45,473 nt of DNA from Natrialbaceae archaeon (GTDB taxonomy: Archaea; Halobacteriota; Halobacteria; Halobacteriales; Natrialbaceae): the NCBI GenBank assembly GCA_003559215.1, contig PWMF01000066.1, positions 1 through 45,473 on the forward strand. Reading direction: 5' to 3'. Of the stretch, positions 7,453 through 16,313 are shown piece after piece (the stretch's first letter is position 1; every line of letters starts with the position of its first letter). Under the pieces are notes generated by a model, which worked only from the letters and a program-made list of their open reading frames with translations, made no database searches and was not told where the DNA came from. The translations under genes were made by a program, and so were the position numbers.

Positions 7453-8727
7453 ATGGAACTCGACGATCATGCCGAGGAGCTCGCCTCCGACCTCGGTGTT
7501 GACAAAGAGGAGGTCAAATCCGACCTGCAGAACTTGGTAGAGTACAGCGTCCCGGTCGACGAGGCCAAACAGAGCCTCCGACGGAAGTACGGCGACGGCT
7601 CGAGCAGCGGGGGCGGAACCCCCTCGGCGAAAAACGTCGCCGACATCACCCCCGAGGACGGCTCGGTCACCGTCACGGGAACTGTCCTCACGGCGGGCGA
7701 GCGCTCGATCCGTTATCAGGGGAGCGACCACGTTATCGTAGAGGGCCAGCTCGCCGACGAGACCGGACGGATCGACTACACCGCCTGGGAGGACTTCGGT
7801 CTCGAGCCGGGCGATACGATCACCGCGGGTAACGCGGGCGTCCGCGAGTGGGATGGCGAGCCCGAACTCAACGTGGGCGAGAGCACCGCGCTCTCCTTCG
7901 AGAGCGACTCCCTCGAGGTACCGTACGGGATCGGCGGCGAGGCCGAACTCGCCGACCTCGAGGCGGGCGACCGCGCGCGCACACTCGAGGTCGCGGTCCT
8001 CGACTGCGAGCGCCGGACGATCGACGGCCGCGACGGCGAGACGGAAATCCTGAGCGGCGTGCTCGGCGACGAGAGCGGCCGACTCCCGTTCACGAACTGG
8101 GATCCGGTCCCCGAAATCGAGGAGGGCGCGTCGGTCCGCATCGAGAACGCCTACGTCCAGGAGTTCCGCGGCGTCCCCGAGGTCAACGTCTCGGAGTTCT
8201 CGCGGGTCACCCACCTCGACCGGGAGATCGATGTCGGCAGCGACGCGACGACGATGGACGTCGGCGAGGCCGTCCGTACGGGCGGGATCTACGACGTCGA
8301 ACTCGTCGGCAACGCGATCGCGATCCGGGACGGCTCGGGGCTCATCCAGCGCTGTCCGGAGTGTTACCGCGTGATCCAGAAGGGCCAGTGTCGGACCCAC
8401 GGCGACGTCGACGGGATCGACGACCTGCGGGTGAAGGCGATCCTCGACGACGGCACCGGGACCGTCACGGCCGTCCTCGGCGACGAACTGACCGAGGACG
8501 TCTACGGCGGCGACCTGGAGGACGCCCTCGAGGCCGCCCGCGAGGCGATGGACCAGGAGGTCGTCGCCGACGAGATTCGCGAGAACGTCGTCGGCCGCGA
8601 GTACCGCGTGCGAGGTCACCTCTCGGTCGACGAGTACGGCGCCAATCTCGACGCCGAGACCTTCGAGGAGAGCGACGACGACCCGGCCGCGCGTGCGACG
8701 GCCTTCCTCGAGGAGGTGGACGCATGA
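7453..8727 (+). CDS. rpa1: Replication protein A, RPA1 type (single-stranded DNA-binding)
   Basis: Binds single-stranded DNA in replication and repair. 424 residues. An N-terminal helical segment (1-45) is followed by OB-fold stretches at about 60-150, 172-255 and 325-405. Between the second and third is a zinc finger C301-x2-C304-x8-C313-x2-H316 (CPECYRVIQKGQCRTH). The OB strands are easy to see: GSVTVTGTVLT, HVIVEGQLADETGRIDYTAW, EILSGVLGDESGRLPFTNWD. In Haloferax volcanii the homologous rpa1 is co-transcribed with rpap1 and rpe; the order here is the same. The stop overlaps the next start (ATGA at 8724-8727), so translation is probably coupled. A GTG at 7450 is the alternative start. Confidence 0.93.
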   Translation: MELDDHAEELASDLGVDKEEVKSDLQNLVEYSVPVDEAKQSLRRKYGDGSSSGGGTPSAKNVADITPEDGSVTVTGTVLTAGERSIRYQGSDHVIVEGQLADETGRIDYTAWEDFGLEPGDTITAGNAGVREWDGEPELNVGESTALSFESDSLEVPYGIGGEAELADLEAGDRARTLEVAVLDCERRTIDGRDGETEILSGVLGDESGRLPFTNWDPVPEIEEGASVRIENAYVQEFRGVPEVNVSEFSRVTHLDREIDVGSDATTMDVGEAVRTGGIYDVELVGNAIAIRDGSGLIQRCPECYRVIQKGQCRTHGDVDGIDDLRVKAILDDGTGTVTAVLGDELTEDVYGGDLEDALEAAREAMDQEVVADEIRENVVGREYRVRGHLSVDEYGANLDAETFEESDDDPAARATAFLEEVDA

Positions 8728-10436
8728 GCGCGAACGGCGACGAGAACGGCGAGGAGATTCCCGGCCGGGAGATCGCCTACCGCCTGTTCGCTGCCGAGTA
8801 CGACGACGCTTCGCTCTCGTACGCCGAAAGCGACGAGGAGCGCGCGCCCAACTACGTGATCACGCCGACCGGCGCGCGGCTCAACCGCGTCTTCGTCGCC
8901 GGCACGCTCACCGAGGTCACGTCGGTCAACGACGAGATGGTACGGGCCCGCGTCGTCGACCCGACGGGCGCGTTCGTCGTCTACGCCGGCCAGTACCAGC
9001 CCGACGAGCTGGCGACGCTCGAGTCGATCGAGCCGCCCGCGTTCGTCGCGGTGACGGGCAAGGCCCGCACCTTCCAGCCCGACGACGCAGACCGGGTCTA
9101 CACCTCGATCCGACCCGAGTCGATCGCGACGGTCGACGCCGACACCCGCGACCGCTGGGTCGTCAGCGCCGCCGAACAGACCCTCGAGCGGATCGGCGCC
9201 TACGCGGCCGCGACGACCCTCGATGCGGACGGCGACGCCCTCGCCGACGCGCTGGTCGAGAACGGCGTCGAATCCGGCCTCGCCGACGGTATTCCGCTGG
9301 CGATAGACCACTACGGGACGACGCCGGACTACCTCGCCGCGCTCCGTGACTGCGCACTCGAGGCCTGCGAAGTCGTCGCGGGCGAGCGCGATCAGGTGAG
9401 CGGGCTCGCGCTCGAACCCGACGGCTCGAGCCCGGAGCACGGAGCGACGTTCGACTCGCTCGCCGAGCTGGCTTCGGTCGAGACCGACGAATCCGCCGTC
9501 GCGACCTCGTCCGAGGACGACGCTCCCGACCCCGCCGAGGTAACTGCGGGCGAGGACGAGCCGGAGTCGATGACGACGGCGACGGCCGACGAATTCGCCG
9601 CGAGCGATGAGGTCCCGACCGACGCCACCGGCGAGGACCCGGCGTTCGATGCCGACGAGTCCGACGCTCCCGACCCCGCCGAGGTAACTGCCGGTGAGGA
9701 CGAACCGGAGCCGGTGACGACGGCGACGGCCGACGAGTTCGCCGCCAGCGAGGAGGTCCCGGCCGACGCGGAGACGAGCGTCGAGAGCGAGATCGGTAGC
9801 GACGACCCGTCCGCGGAAACCGAAATCGCGACCGAGACCGACGAAACCGAGTTCGGCGACGTCGAAGCCGACGAGTTCGGAGCCGATCACACCCCCGAAG
9901 CGACGGCCACGGCCGATGAGAGCGACGACGAGGAACTCGGGGACTTCGACGGCGGCGGAATGTACGAGATGGACGACGACGAGCGCGAACAGCTCGAGGA
10001 GGAGTTCGGCGCGGAGTTCGCGACCGGAACGGAGGTCGACGACCCCGGCGAGAACGATATCGACGTCCCGGAGCCTGACGCTGACCCCGATGTCGGGACC
10101 GACGAGGAACTCGGGGAGGCCTCGGCCCTCGAGTCGGAGGCCGAACCGGATCCCAAGCCGGAGGCGGACGCCCCGTCGAGCGCCGACGAGCCGGACACCG
10201 ACGACGAGAGCGATGCGGACGACGAGTCCGAACCCGCGGCGGTCGACCTCGAGGCGGCGGTCGTCGAGACGATGTCCGAACTGGACGACGGCGACGGCGC
10301 GGACCGATCTACGGTCGTCGAAACCGTCGCGTCCGAGACCGGCGTCGACGAGGCCGCCGTCGAGGACGCCATCGAGGAGGCCTTGATGGGCGGGCAGTGT
10401 TACGAGCCCGCAGATGGAACGCTGAAGGCGATCTGA
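8724..10436 (+). CDS. rpap1: RPA-associated protein RPAP1 (COG3390), with expanded acidic repeat linker
   Basis: 570 residues in three parts. Residues 1-230 hold an OB fold typical of RPA-associated proteins (RLNRVFVAGTLTEVTS, RARVVDPTGAFVVYAGQY, AFVAVTGKARTF). Residues about 240-490 are a very acidic Asp/Glu/Ala/Thr linker. The C-terminal 70 residues form a winged-helix-like domain (VDLEAAVVETMSELDDGDGA ... QCYEPADGTLKAI). The linker contains two near-identical copies of a unit, one starting at 9519 and one at 9663, exactly 48 codons apart. Family knowledge: RPAP proteins form a complex with their cognate RPA on single-stranded DNA. Start overlaps the rpa1 stop by 4 nt. Confidence 0.9.
   Translation: MSANGDENGEEIPGREIAYRLFAAEYDDASLSYAESDEERAPNYVITPTGARLNRVFVAGTLTEVTSVNDEMVRARVVDPTGAFVVYAGQYQPDELATLESIEPPAFVAVTGKARTFQPDDADRVYTSIRPESIATVDADTRDRWVVSAAEQTLERIGAYAAATTLDADGDALADALVENGVESGLADGIPLAIDHYGTTPDYLAALRDCALEACEVVAGERDQVSGLALEPDGSSPEHGATFDSLAELASVETDESAVATSSEDDAPDPAEVTAGEDEPESMTTATADEFAASDEVPTDATGEDPAFDADESDAPDPAEVTAGEDEPEPVTTATADEFAASEEVPADAETSVESEIGSDDPSAETEIATETDETEFGDVEADEFGADHTPEATATADESDDEELGDFDGGGMYEMDDDEREQLEEEFGAEFATGTEVDDPGENDIDVPEPDADPDVGTDEELGEASALESEAEPDPKPEADAPSSADEPDTDDESDADDESEPAAVDLEAAVVETMSELDDGDGADRSTVVETVASETGVDEAAVEDAIEEALMGGQCYEPADGTLKAI
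9519..9770 (+). repeat. Tandem in-frame repeat, 144 bp period, two copies, inside rpap1
   Basis: Copy one covers about 9519-9626 and copy two 9663-9770. Both encode DAPDPAEVTAGEDEPE followed by TTATADEFAAS(D/E)EVP. Differences are few and mostly silent or conservative, so the duplication looks recent. The 36-37 bp between the repeated parts does not match. Confidence 0.85.
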
Positions 10437-10443
10437 CCGGACG

Positions 10444-11235
10444 ATGGGTGACGACCCGAGCCAACCCGAGCCGACCGTCGAACCCGTTCCCGGCGAGCCG
10501 GCCGCCGTCGCGACGGTCGGCGACGAGCGCGCGCTGTTGCTCGCGGATTACCATGCCGGCTACGAGGCCGGCCTGCGCGTCGAGCGCGGCATCGACGTTC
10601 CCAGCCAGGCGCCGGACCGCCGCGAGCGATTGCTCGAACTGGTCGAGCGATCCGGCGTCGACCGACTGATCGTTCTCGGCGATCTAATGCACTCGATCGG
10701 CGACCCGGGCGGCGCCGAGCGCGGAGAGCTCGAGGTGCTGTTCGAGTCGCTCCCGTCGACGGTCGAGGCGACTGTCGTGAAGGGCAACCACGACGGCGGG
10801 ATCGAGGACTGGCTCGGGGACGCAACGGTGGTTCCGGGCGCTGGGACGGCGATCGGATCGATCGGTGTCTGTCACGGCCACACCTGGCCCGCACCCGCGG
10901 CTCTCGAGACCGACGTACTCTGTCTGGGTCACGAACACCCGTGCGTGCGCCTCGAGGACGAGGTCGGCGGTAGCCGGGTCGAACCGGTGTGGCTCCGCGG
11001 TCGGCTCGATCCCGAGCCGTTTCGCGACCGAGCGGAGTACGCGACCCTCTCCTGGCTCGACGGGGGGACGCCTCCGCGAGCGGTCGTGCTGCCAGCGTTC
11101 AACGACCTCGTCGGCGGCACGTGGGTGAACGTTCCGGGTCAGTCGTTCCTGTCACCGTTTCTCCCGGACGGGCTCGCGGCAGGCGAGGCATACCTGCTTG
11201 ACGGCACCCGACTCGGTCCCTACTGCGACCTCTGA
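10444..11235 (+). CDS. rpe: RPA-operon calcineurin-like phosphoesterase (COG1407)
   Basis: 263 residues with the full two-metal phosphoesterase motif set: ADYHAGYE (D and H) near residue 35, GDLMHS, KGNHDGG, a CHGHTW motif and CLGHEHP. The product is a predicted cytoplasmic nuclease or phosphodiesterase; the substrate is unknown. It begins 7 nt after the rpap1 stop, completing the haloarchaeal rpa1-rpap1-rpe operon, so a role in single-strand DNA metabolism is inferred from context. Length and motif spacing are normal for the family. Confidence 0.9.
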   Translation: MGDDPSQPEPTVEPVPGEPAAVATVGDERALLLADYHAGYEAGLRVERGIDVPSQAPDRRERLLELVERSGVDRLIVLGDLMHSIGDPGGAERGELEVLFESLPSTVEATVVKGNHDGGIEDWLGDATVVPGAGTAIGSIGVCHGHTWPAPAALETDVLCLGHEHPCVRLEDEVGGSRVEPVWLRGRLDPEPFRDRAEYATLSWLDGGTPPRAVVLPAFNDLVGGTWVNVPGQSFLSPFLPDGLAAGEAYLLDGTRLGPYCDL

Positions 11236-11301
11236 GGGACCCGATCCCAGCGACTGGGAACGCCCGGAACGGGTAGTACCGATCCGCGTTAAACGACAGC
11301 T

Positions 11302-11748
11302 ATGAGCGACGCTGCTACCCGACCGCTCGAGCGACCGATCCGTCTCGTCGGGACCCGAGCGACGACCCTCGACGGGACCGACCTCGCCGCGCTCGAGCAC
11401 CGGAGCCGCGAGATCGAGATCGTCTGTGCGACCGGCGACCGGTTCACCGAGCGCTGGCGGGGCGTGCCGATTCCGGTCCTGCTCGAGTCGGTGTCGGCGC
11501 CGCCAGAGACGACTCACCTTCTCGTCGACTCCCTGGACGGGCTCCGGGCCTGCGTCGCCGTCGAGGACGCTCTGGAGGGGCTGATCGCCGTTGCGAAAGG
11601 GGGACGTCACCTCTCGTCGGTCGGCGACCACGCGACGCGGTTCGTCGCGCCCGGCGTCGACGGCGTCCGGACGGTCAAGGGCGTCTCGCGTATCGAGGCG
11701 ACGACGCTCGCTCCCGGCGAGGATCCCGAATCCTACGAGCGGTGGTGA
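11302..11748 (+). CDS. Minimal molybdopterin-binding (sulfite oxidase-like) domain protein
   Basis: 148 residues. The segment IEIVCATGDRFTERWRGVPI, then VLLESV, LLVDSLDGLRACV, FVAPGVDGVRTVKGVSRIE and the tail GEDPESYERW resemble the second half of the oxidoreductase molybdopterin-binding domain (C...W.GVP..LL, then a C-terminal VKGV.RIE strand). The Cys before the WRGVP segment is at the place of the molybdenum-ligand Cys. Usual enzymes of this fold exceed 200 residues, so this may be a trimmed, non-catalytic or cofactor-carrying form. No membrane partner is adjacent. Assignment by eye from motifs only. Confidence 0.55.
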   Translation: MSDAATRPLERPIRLVGTRATTLDGTDLAALEHRSREIEIVCATGDRFTERWRGVPIPVLLESVSAPPETTHLLVDSLDGLRACVAVEDALEGLIAVAKGGRHLSSVGDHATRFVAPGVDGVRTVKGVSRIEATTLAPGEDPESYERW

Positions 11749-11826
11749 CCGCTCGACCGATCGGGACCCGGGCGGCCAGCGCATGTAAGCCGAATCGCCA
11801 TCCTTCGGAGGCCAAAACGGAGGCGT

Positions 11827-12111
11827 ATGTCGCTCGAAACGTACCGACTCGAGGTTCGGGAGTCAGACGCCGGTCTCGACGCCGACGTCTACGATAGCGA
11901 GGGAATGATCGAGGAGTCGACCCACGTCTCCTACGGCGACTTCGACGTCGAGGCGCCGAATCGCGACGGAGACGTCTCCCGGAGCGAGGAGGTGACGGCC
12001 GACGTCATCGAACTCGACCTCCAGGTCCAGCGCGACGGCGCCGGCTTCGCGTTCGAACTGCTCGGCGACCGGGAGACGCTGACGATGGTCCGGATCGACG
12101 ACGAGGAGTAG
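11827..12111 (+). CDS. Conserved haloarchaeal hypothetical protein
   Basis: 94 residues, strongly acidic, made of alternating strands (YRLEVRESDAGLDADVYDSE, ELDLQVQRDGAGFAFELL, TLTMVRIDD). No cysteines, signal peptide or membrane span. The composition and codon use match the neighbours, and it is placed 78 bp after the molybdopterin-domain gene on the same strand. I do not recognise a function. Confidence 0.65.
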   Translation: MSLETYRLEVRESDAGLDADVYDSEGMIEESTHVSYGDFDVEAPNRDGDVSRSEEVTADVIELDLQVQRDGAGFAFELLGDRETLTMVRIDDEE

Positions 12112-12117
12112 CCCCGT

Positions 12118-12408
12118 TCACGCGCGTTCTGTTTTCGATCTGATCTCGTCCCCCTCTCGCCACTGATAGTAGCGATACTCCTGTCCGTCGACGGCCATCG
12201 TGGACACCGTCGCCCGTTCGGGGATGCCATCTGGGTACGCGTCGTCGGCCCCGTCGGACGGGCGGGACTCCGCCCAGGTCGCCAGCGCGTCGGCGTGATC
12301 GGCGACGGTCCGGATCGTCTCGGCCTCGCAGTCGGCGAGGGCGTCGAGCACCGCGCGGAGCTCCGGCTCGAGATCGTCGGGCGGCGTCGGTTTGTCGGAC
12401 GACTCCAT
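12118..12408 (-). CDS. Conserved haloarchaeal hypothetical protein
   Basis: 96 residues, acidic. An N-terminal helical part (DDLEPELRAVLDALADCEAE then TVADHADALATWAE) is followed by a Tyr/Trp-rich strand region (VDGQEYRYYQWREGDEIRSK). The gene lies 69 bp upstream of the glnA stop on the same strand with its own start, so it could be read from glnA transcripts. Function unknown. Confidence 0.65.
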   Translation of the reverse strand: MESSDKPTPPDDLEPELRAVLDALADCEAETIRTVADHADALATWAESRPSDGADDAYPDGIPERATVSTMAVDGQEYRYYQWREGDEIRSKTERA

Positions 12409-12477
12409 CGTCGGACCCGTTCGGTCGCGAACGTAAAAAACGCGGAGAATCGGTCGTCGGCGGTTCGCCGTGGCGGT

Positions 12478-13833
12478 TCAGTACTTCTCGAGGTAGCGGT
12501 CGAGCTCCCAGTCGGAGACGTCGATGAGGTACTCCTCGAACTCCTGGCGCTTGGCTTCGACGAACTTCTCGGCGATGTGTTCTCCCAGCGCGTCGTGGAC
12601 GACCTCGTCCTCCTCGAGGGCGTCGACGGCTGCACCGAGGTTCGACGGCAGCGTTTCGATGCCGTACTCCTCGCGTTTCTGCTCGTCGAAGTCGTAGATG
12701 TTCTCCCGAACCGGGTCGGGGCAGTCGAGATCGTTCTCGATTCCGTCGAGACCCGCGTGGATCATGGTCGCGATCGCGAGGTAGGGGTTACACGAGGGGT
12801 CGGGCGAGCGGAGTTCGATGCGCGAGGCGGCGGGGACACGAGCGGCGGGCTTGCGGATCAGCGCCGAGCGGTTGCGGTCCGACCAGGCGACGTAGACGGG
12901 TGCCTCGTAGCCCGGCACCAGACGCTTGTAGCTGTTGACCGTGGGGTTCGCGACGGCCGTGATCGCCGGCGCGTGCTCGAGTACGCCGGCCGTGAACGCG
13001 TGGGCTTCCTCGCTCAGGTTGAACTCGTCGTCGTCGTCGTGGAAGGCGTTCTCGCCGTCCTCGGTGAACAGCGAGATGTGCGTGTGCATCCCCGATCCGT
13101 TGACCTTCGGGATCGGTTTGGGCATGAACGTCGCGTGGTAGCCATGCTGGGCGGCGATGGCACGGACGACGGTCCGGAACGTCCCGACGTTGTCGGCCGT
13201 CGTCAGCGCGTCGTCGTACTCGAAGTTGATCTCGTGTTGACCCTGCGCGACCTCGTGGTGGCTGGCCTCGACCTCGAAGCCCATGTCCTCGAGCCCGTAG
13301 ATGATATCCCGGCGAACGTCGCTGGCGAGGTCCTTGGGCGCGAGGTCGAAGTAGCCGCCGTGGTCGTTGGTCTCGGTCGTCGCGTGGCCGTCCTCGCTCT
13401 CCTCGAACAGGAAGAACTCCGGTTCGGGGGCGGCGTTGACGGTGTATCCCATCTCATTGGCGCGGTCGAGCGCCTGCTTGAGGACGTAGCGCGGATCGCC
13501 CTCGAACGGCTCGCCCGTCGAGGTGTCGATCACGTCACAGATCATCCGCGCGGCGGCGCTGTCCTCCTTGTCCCTCCAGGGGAGGACGGCGAACGTCTCG
13601 GGGTCGGGCTTGAGGCGCATGTCCGACTCCTGAATGCGGACGAAGCCCTCGATCGAGGAGCCGTCGAAGTAGATCCCTTCGGTGAACGCCTTCTCGGCCT
13701 GGCGGGCCGGAACGGAGACGTTCTTTACCGTGCCGAGGATGTCCGTAAACTGCAGCCGAAGGAAGTCGACGTCCTTCGATTCGATCTGATCCAGTACGTC
13801 CTGCTCTGCTGTGGTCAGGTTCCCATCTGACAT
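12478..13833 (-). CDS. glnA: Glutamine synthetase, type I
   Basis: ATP-dependent condensation of ammonia and glutamate; the main route of nitrogen assimilation, acting as a cytoplasmic dodecamer. 451 residues, the usual GS-I length. Seen: beta-grasp N-terminus ([16 protein letters not shown]), [21 protein letters not shown] with metal-binding Glu residues, [25 protein letters not shown], the glutamate loop [17 protein letters not shown] and [14 protein letters not shown]. The adenylylation-type loop region reads [10 protein letters not shown] and lacks an obvious NLYDLPPEE adenylylation site, so it is the GSI-alpha-like form; regulation by PII-type proteins would be expected from the family but is not shown here. 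Confidence 0.97.
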   Translation of the reverse strand: MSDGNLTTAEQDVLDQIESKDVDFLRLQFTDILGTVKNVSVPARQAEKAFTEGIYFDGSSIEGFVRIQESDMRLKPDPETFAVLPWRDKEDSAAARMICDVIDTSTGEPFEGDPRYVLKQALDRANEMGYTVNAAPEPEFFLFEESEDGHATTETNDHGGYFDLAPKDLASDVRRDIIYGLEDMGFEVEASHHEVAQGQHEINFEYDDALTTADNVGTFRTVVRAIAAQHGYHATFMPKPIPKVNGSGMHTHISLFTEDGENAFHDDDDEFNLSEEAHAFTAGVLEHAPAITAVANPTVNSYKRLVPGYEAPVYVAWSDRNRSALIRKPAARVPAASRIELRSPDPSCNPYLAIATMIHAGLDGIENDLDCPDPVRENIYDFDEQKREEYGIETLPSNLGAAVDALEEDEVVHDALGEHIAEKFVEAKRQEFEEYLIDVSDWELDRYLEKY

Positions 13834-13862
13834 CTTCTACTCGACTTATCCAACGGATCCCA

Positions 13863-13871
13863 CTATTAAAG
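13863..13871 (-). promoter_or_regulatory. glnA TATA-like box
   Basis: On the minus strand CTTTAATAG is centred about 35 nt upstream of the glnA ATG, predicting a 5' leader of roughly 10 nt. Good AT contrast with the surrounding GC-rich DNA. Confidence 0.5.
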
Positions 13872-14012
13872 CTCTACTGTTGTGGGCGAATATACTCGAG
13901 TGGGGCGAGAGTTGGACAATCGTAAATTCCATATGCCGTTACGAGAGGATCGGATCGAAAGACGGCGGGGAATCGGGGAGAAAAGCTTCGAACGTCGAAC
14001 CGATACTGATGA

Positions 14013-14315
14013 TCACTGGTCGTCACGGCGATCCAAAGGGGCCGCCGAGGCGCGCGCTCCGACGCCGACGCTCGCTCGCCAGACCGAGACCGATGTCCTA
14101 ACGACCCGACTCCACGCTTCGACGGGGCTGGGACCGGTGTTCTTGCGGGGTCGCTCGTCGAGAACCGTTCCGCAGTCGGGACAGACGAGCGCGACCTCAT
14201 CGCCTTGCGGTTCGCGAGCCCAGTCACCACCGACGAGGCTCGCGTGGTCACACCCCCAGCAGTACAGCGTTGCCTTCCGCCCCTCGGGGGGCTCGCGGTC
14301 GTGACTGATACTCAT
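14013..14315 (-). CDS. Zinc-ribbon protein
   Basis: 100 residues. A four-Cys zinc ribbon, CWGC (near residue 19) and CPDC (near 45), spans the middle; the residues between include GGDWAREPQGDEVALV. The C-terminal 45 residues are Arg/Ala/Val-rich and may be poorly conserved. A single zinc ribbon with no other domain is common in haloarchaeal small proteins and gives no function on its own. It lies upstream of glnA on the same strand, separated by 179 bp. Confidence 0.65.
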   Translation of the reverse strand: MSISHDREPPEGRKATLYCWGCDHASLVGGDWAREPQGDEVALVCPDCGTVLDERPRKNTGPSPVEAWSRVVRTSVSVWRASVGVGARASAAPLDRRDDQ

Positions 14316-14547
14316 CGGGAATCGGTAGGGGATCGACGCGTAAATCCCCTTTTCTCAATGATCGTTCCTTTCACTGATGCGGGTGAATTTCTCACACTAA
14401 CACGACTCTAACCCGGATTCCGAGTGACGATCGGTCACACATCATCGCCTCTTCTGCCAGAACGGTCAGCGAACTGTTCACTCCGAGCACAAGCCGACCG
14501 TCGCGCGTCGGCGCTACCGGTTTCAGTCGCGAGACCGTACCCGGAGT
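14316..14547. other. 232 bp intergenic region
   Basis: Divergent gap between the zinc-ribbon gene and thioredoxin. An AT-rich stretch at about 14341-14360 (TAAATCCCCTTTTCTCAATG) could supply a promoter for the minus-strand gene. I see no RNA gene or clear hairpin in it. Confidence 0.35.
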
Positions 14548-14895
14548 ATGGACGAGTCAGCGAAACCGGCGGGCATCGAGGACGGGGAGGCCCTCGACGC
14601 GTTCGTCGACGAGCACGACGTCGCCCTCGTGGAGTTTTACACGAAGGGCTGCGAGCGGTGTAACGCGATGGTGCCGGTGCTCGGGAACGTCGCTCGCGTC
14701 ACCGACGTTTCCATCGCCTTGCTCAACCCGGGCAACGACATCACGCTCGTCGATCGGTTCGACATTCGATCGGTGCCGACGCTCGTGCTGTTCAAGGACG
14801 GCGAGGAGGTCGGTCGACTCGCCGAGGGATTCATGCAAACCGAGGCCGTCGTCGCTTTTCTCGAGGATCACGTCCCCGAGGCCGCCGCGGCGTGA
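14548..14895 (+). CDS. Thioredoxin-family protein, CERC active site
   Basis: 115 residues with a thioredoxin fold: VALVEFYTKGCERCNAM gives the active site C35-x2-C38, and the cis-proline loop RSVPTLVLFKDGEEVGR follows at the expected distance. The dipeptide between the cysteines is ER rather than the GP of classical thioredoxin, which should change the redox potential; function as a general disulfide reductase is inferred. It is a single gene, convergent with the HTH gene. It could reduce MsrA (4006-4539), but nothing here shows this. Confidence 0.88.
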   Translation: MDESAKPAGIEDGEALDAFVDEHDVALVEFYTKGCERCNAMVPVLGNVARVTDVSIALLNPGNDITLVDRFDIRSVPTLVLFKDGEEVGRLAEGFMQTEAVVAFLEDHVPEAAAA

Positions 14896-14905
14896 CGGCA
14901 GGCGG

Positions 14906-15172
14906 CTACGAGTCGTCTTCGGGTTCGAGGTCGTTCGGATCGATCTCGCCGGCGAGATACCGCTCGCCCAGCTCGCTGATATCGTACATCCCCATGGCGT
15001 GTTTCGTTACGAGGCCGTACTTCGTGAGCTCTCGACAGCGGTAGGCGACCTGGGGAGCGCGGGGCTCGACCGCCTCGGCGAGCTGGTCGGGGGTGAAGAT
15101 CTCCTCGTCCCGGAGCAGTCGGAGGAGGTCCTCGTCGATCGAAGCCATCCATTCGGCGCTGTCGTCGGTCAT
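14906..15172 (-). CDS. PhiH1-repressor-like winged-helix protein
   Basis: 88 residues, starting MTDDSAEWMA at 15172. It reads as a single winged helix: DEDLLRLLRDEEIFTPDQLA, QVAYRCRELTKYGLVTKH, then a wing GMYDISELGERYLAGEID. This matches the phiH1 repressor-like HTH family widespread in haloarchaea, in which most members are chromosomal and of unknown target. No effector domain. The longer open frame upstream is low-complexity and not protein-like. Confidence 0.75.
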   Translation of the reverse strand: MTDDSAEWMASIDEDLLRLLRDEEIFTPDQLAEAVEPRAPQVAYRCRELTKYGLVTKHAMGMYDISELGERYLAGEIDPNDLEPEDDS

Positions 15173-15275
15173 CGGTACCTCGAGGTCGGTCGCCGAAGGC
15201 AGTAAATGGTACGGAGCACTCGCCATCGGCCTGTTGGGCTCGAGGCGGACCGCGTGGGTGGCCGCCCGAGCGAGG

Positions 15276-16313
15276 TTACGGGCGTCGACCTCGAGAGACC
15301 GCGACGGCGACCGCAGCCAGCGCGGCCACGGCGACGCCGACGCCGAAGCCGGGTAGTCCGTCGGCATCGTCGCTCCCGTCGTCGCCGGTGCCGCCGTCGC
15401 TCGAGTCGTCGTCTCCGTCGGCACCGCTGGCGTCGTCGGCGACGCCGGTATCCTCGTCGGACGACTCGTTCGACTCGGTGCTGTTCTCGGTGGTCGATTC
15501 GGTCCGCTCCGCCGGTTCGTCGGTCGCGTCGTCGATCTCGCCTTCCAGCTGGAGCACGACGACAGCCTGTCCGTGCGAGCCGTCGGTCTTGTACGTCCAG
15601 CCGCCGCCCGCTTCCTCGTAGGACTCGGCGTCCTCGATCGGATCGACGTCGCTGTCCCAGGCCTCGTGTGCCTGCTGGATGTAGCCGACGACCTCGATGT
15701 CGTCAGCGTGTTCGCCCTCGATCTCGACCTCGCCATACTCGATGGTTCCGTCCTCGGGCTGGCCGTGCATCTCGATACAGTGAGAGTCCATGTAGCCGTC
15801 GCCCTGCGGGAGCTCCGCGCTCGTCCCGAACTGGTCGGCATCGAGCGGTCGGTCGTAGTTGTCGGTCAGCGAGTACTCGACGACCATCGGGTCCGCGCCC
15901 GTGTGCCACTCGAGTTCCTCGCCGGTCGGTACGGTCGCGGTCGTGTTCGGGACGCTCTCGCCGACGATCGGTTCGCCCGCCTCGTTGAGCAGGGTCACGC
16001 AGATTTTCCCCGAGCCGTCGCCGAGGTACGGACTCCGGTACTCGTCTCGAGGGTTAATGTAGCTGATCCAGCTTCCATCGGGTGCGGCCGCCTCGTAGTA
16101 CTCGTCACCCGGTTCCGGGACCGGCATCTCGGCGGCGGGCTCGGAGACGGTCGTCGTCTCGGACTGCACCGCGTTCGTCTCGAGGTCGTCCCCGCTCGAG
16201 GCGTCGTCGGAGCCGACTGCGGCGGTCCCGCCGACGAGAAACGCCATTGCGAGGACGCCCGCGAGCACCGCGAGGACGCCGAGGACGACGACGGTTCGGC
16301 CGTCGCGACTCAT
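15276..16313 (-). CDS. Secreted surface protein with PGF-CTERM-like C-terminal anchor
   Basis: 345 residues. An N-terminal hydrophobic segment (residues 8-33, VVVLGVLAVLAGVLAMAFLV) acts as signal peptide or anchor. The body is acidic with a likely beta-sandwich domain (GKICVTLLNEAGEPIVGESV ... YGEVEIEGEHADDIEVVGYI) and two Cys, in KICVT and SHCIEMH. A low-complexity Ser/Thr/Glu/Asp linker (probably glycosylated) leads to LPGFGVGVAVAALAAVAVAV followed by SRGRRP. That ending, PGF plus a membrane span plus a basic tail, is the archaeosortase A-processed PGF-CTERM signal. Start at 16313 is chosen so that the signal peptide is near the N-terminus. Function of the ectodomain unknown. Confidence 0.75.
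   Translation of the reverse strand: MSRDGRTVVVLGVLAVLAGVLAMAFLVGGTAAVGSDDASSGDDLETNAVQSETTTVSEPAAEMPVPEPGDEYYEAAAPDGSWISYINPRDEYRSPYLGDGSGKICVTLLNEAGEPIVGESVPNTTATVPTGEELEWHTGADPMVVEYSLTDNYDRPLDADQFGTSAELPQGDGYMDSHCIEMHGQPEDGTIEYGEVEIEGEHADDIEVVGYIQQAHEAWDSDVDPIEDAESYEEAGGGWTYKTDGSHGQAVVVLQLEGEIDDATDEPAERTESTTENSTESNESSDEDTGVADDASGADGDDDSSDGGTGDDGSDDADGLPGFGVGVAVAALAAVAVAVSRGRRP

Noticed and set aside
9519-9770. The 144 bp repeat as a CRISPR or mobile element
   Set aside because: Only two copies, in frame inside rpap1, with coding constraint; it is an internal protein repeat.
12295-13830. Long plus-strand frame opposite glnA
   Set aside because: Antisense shadow of glutamine synthetase; no recognisable motif and composition unlike the neighbours.
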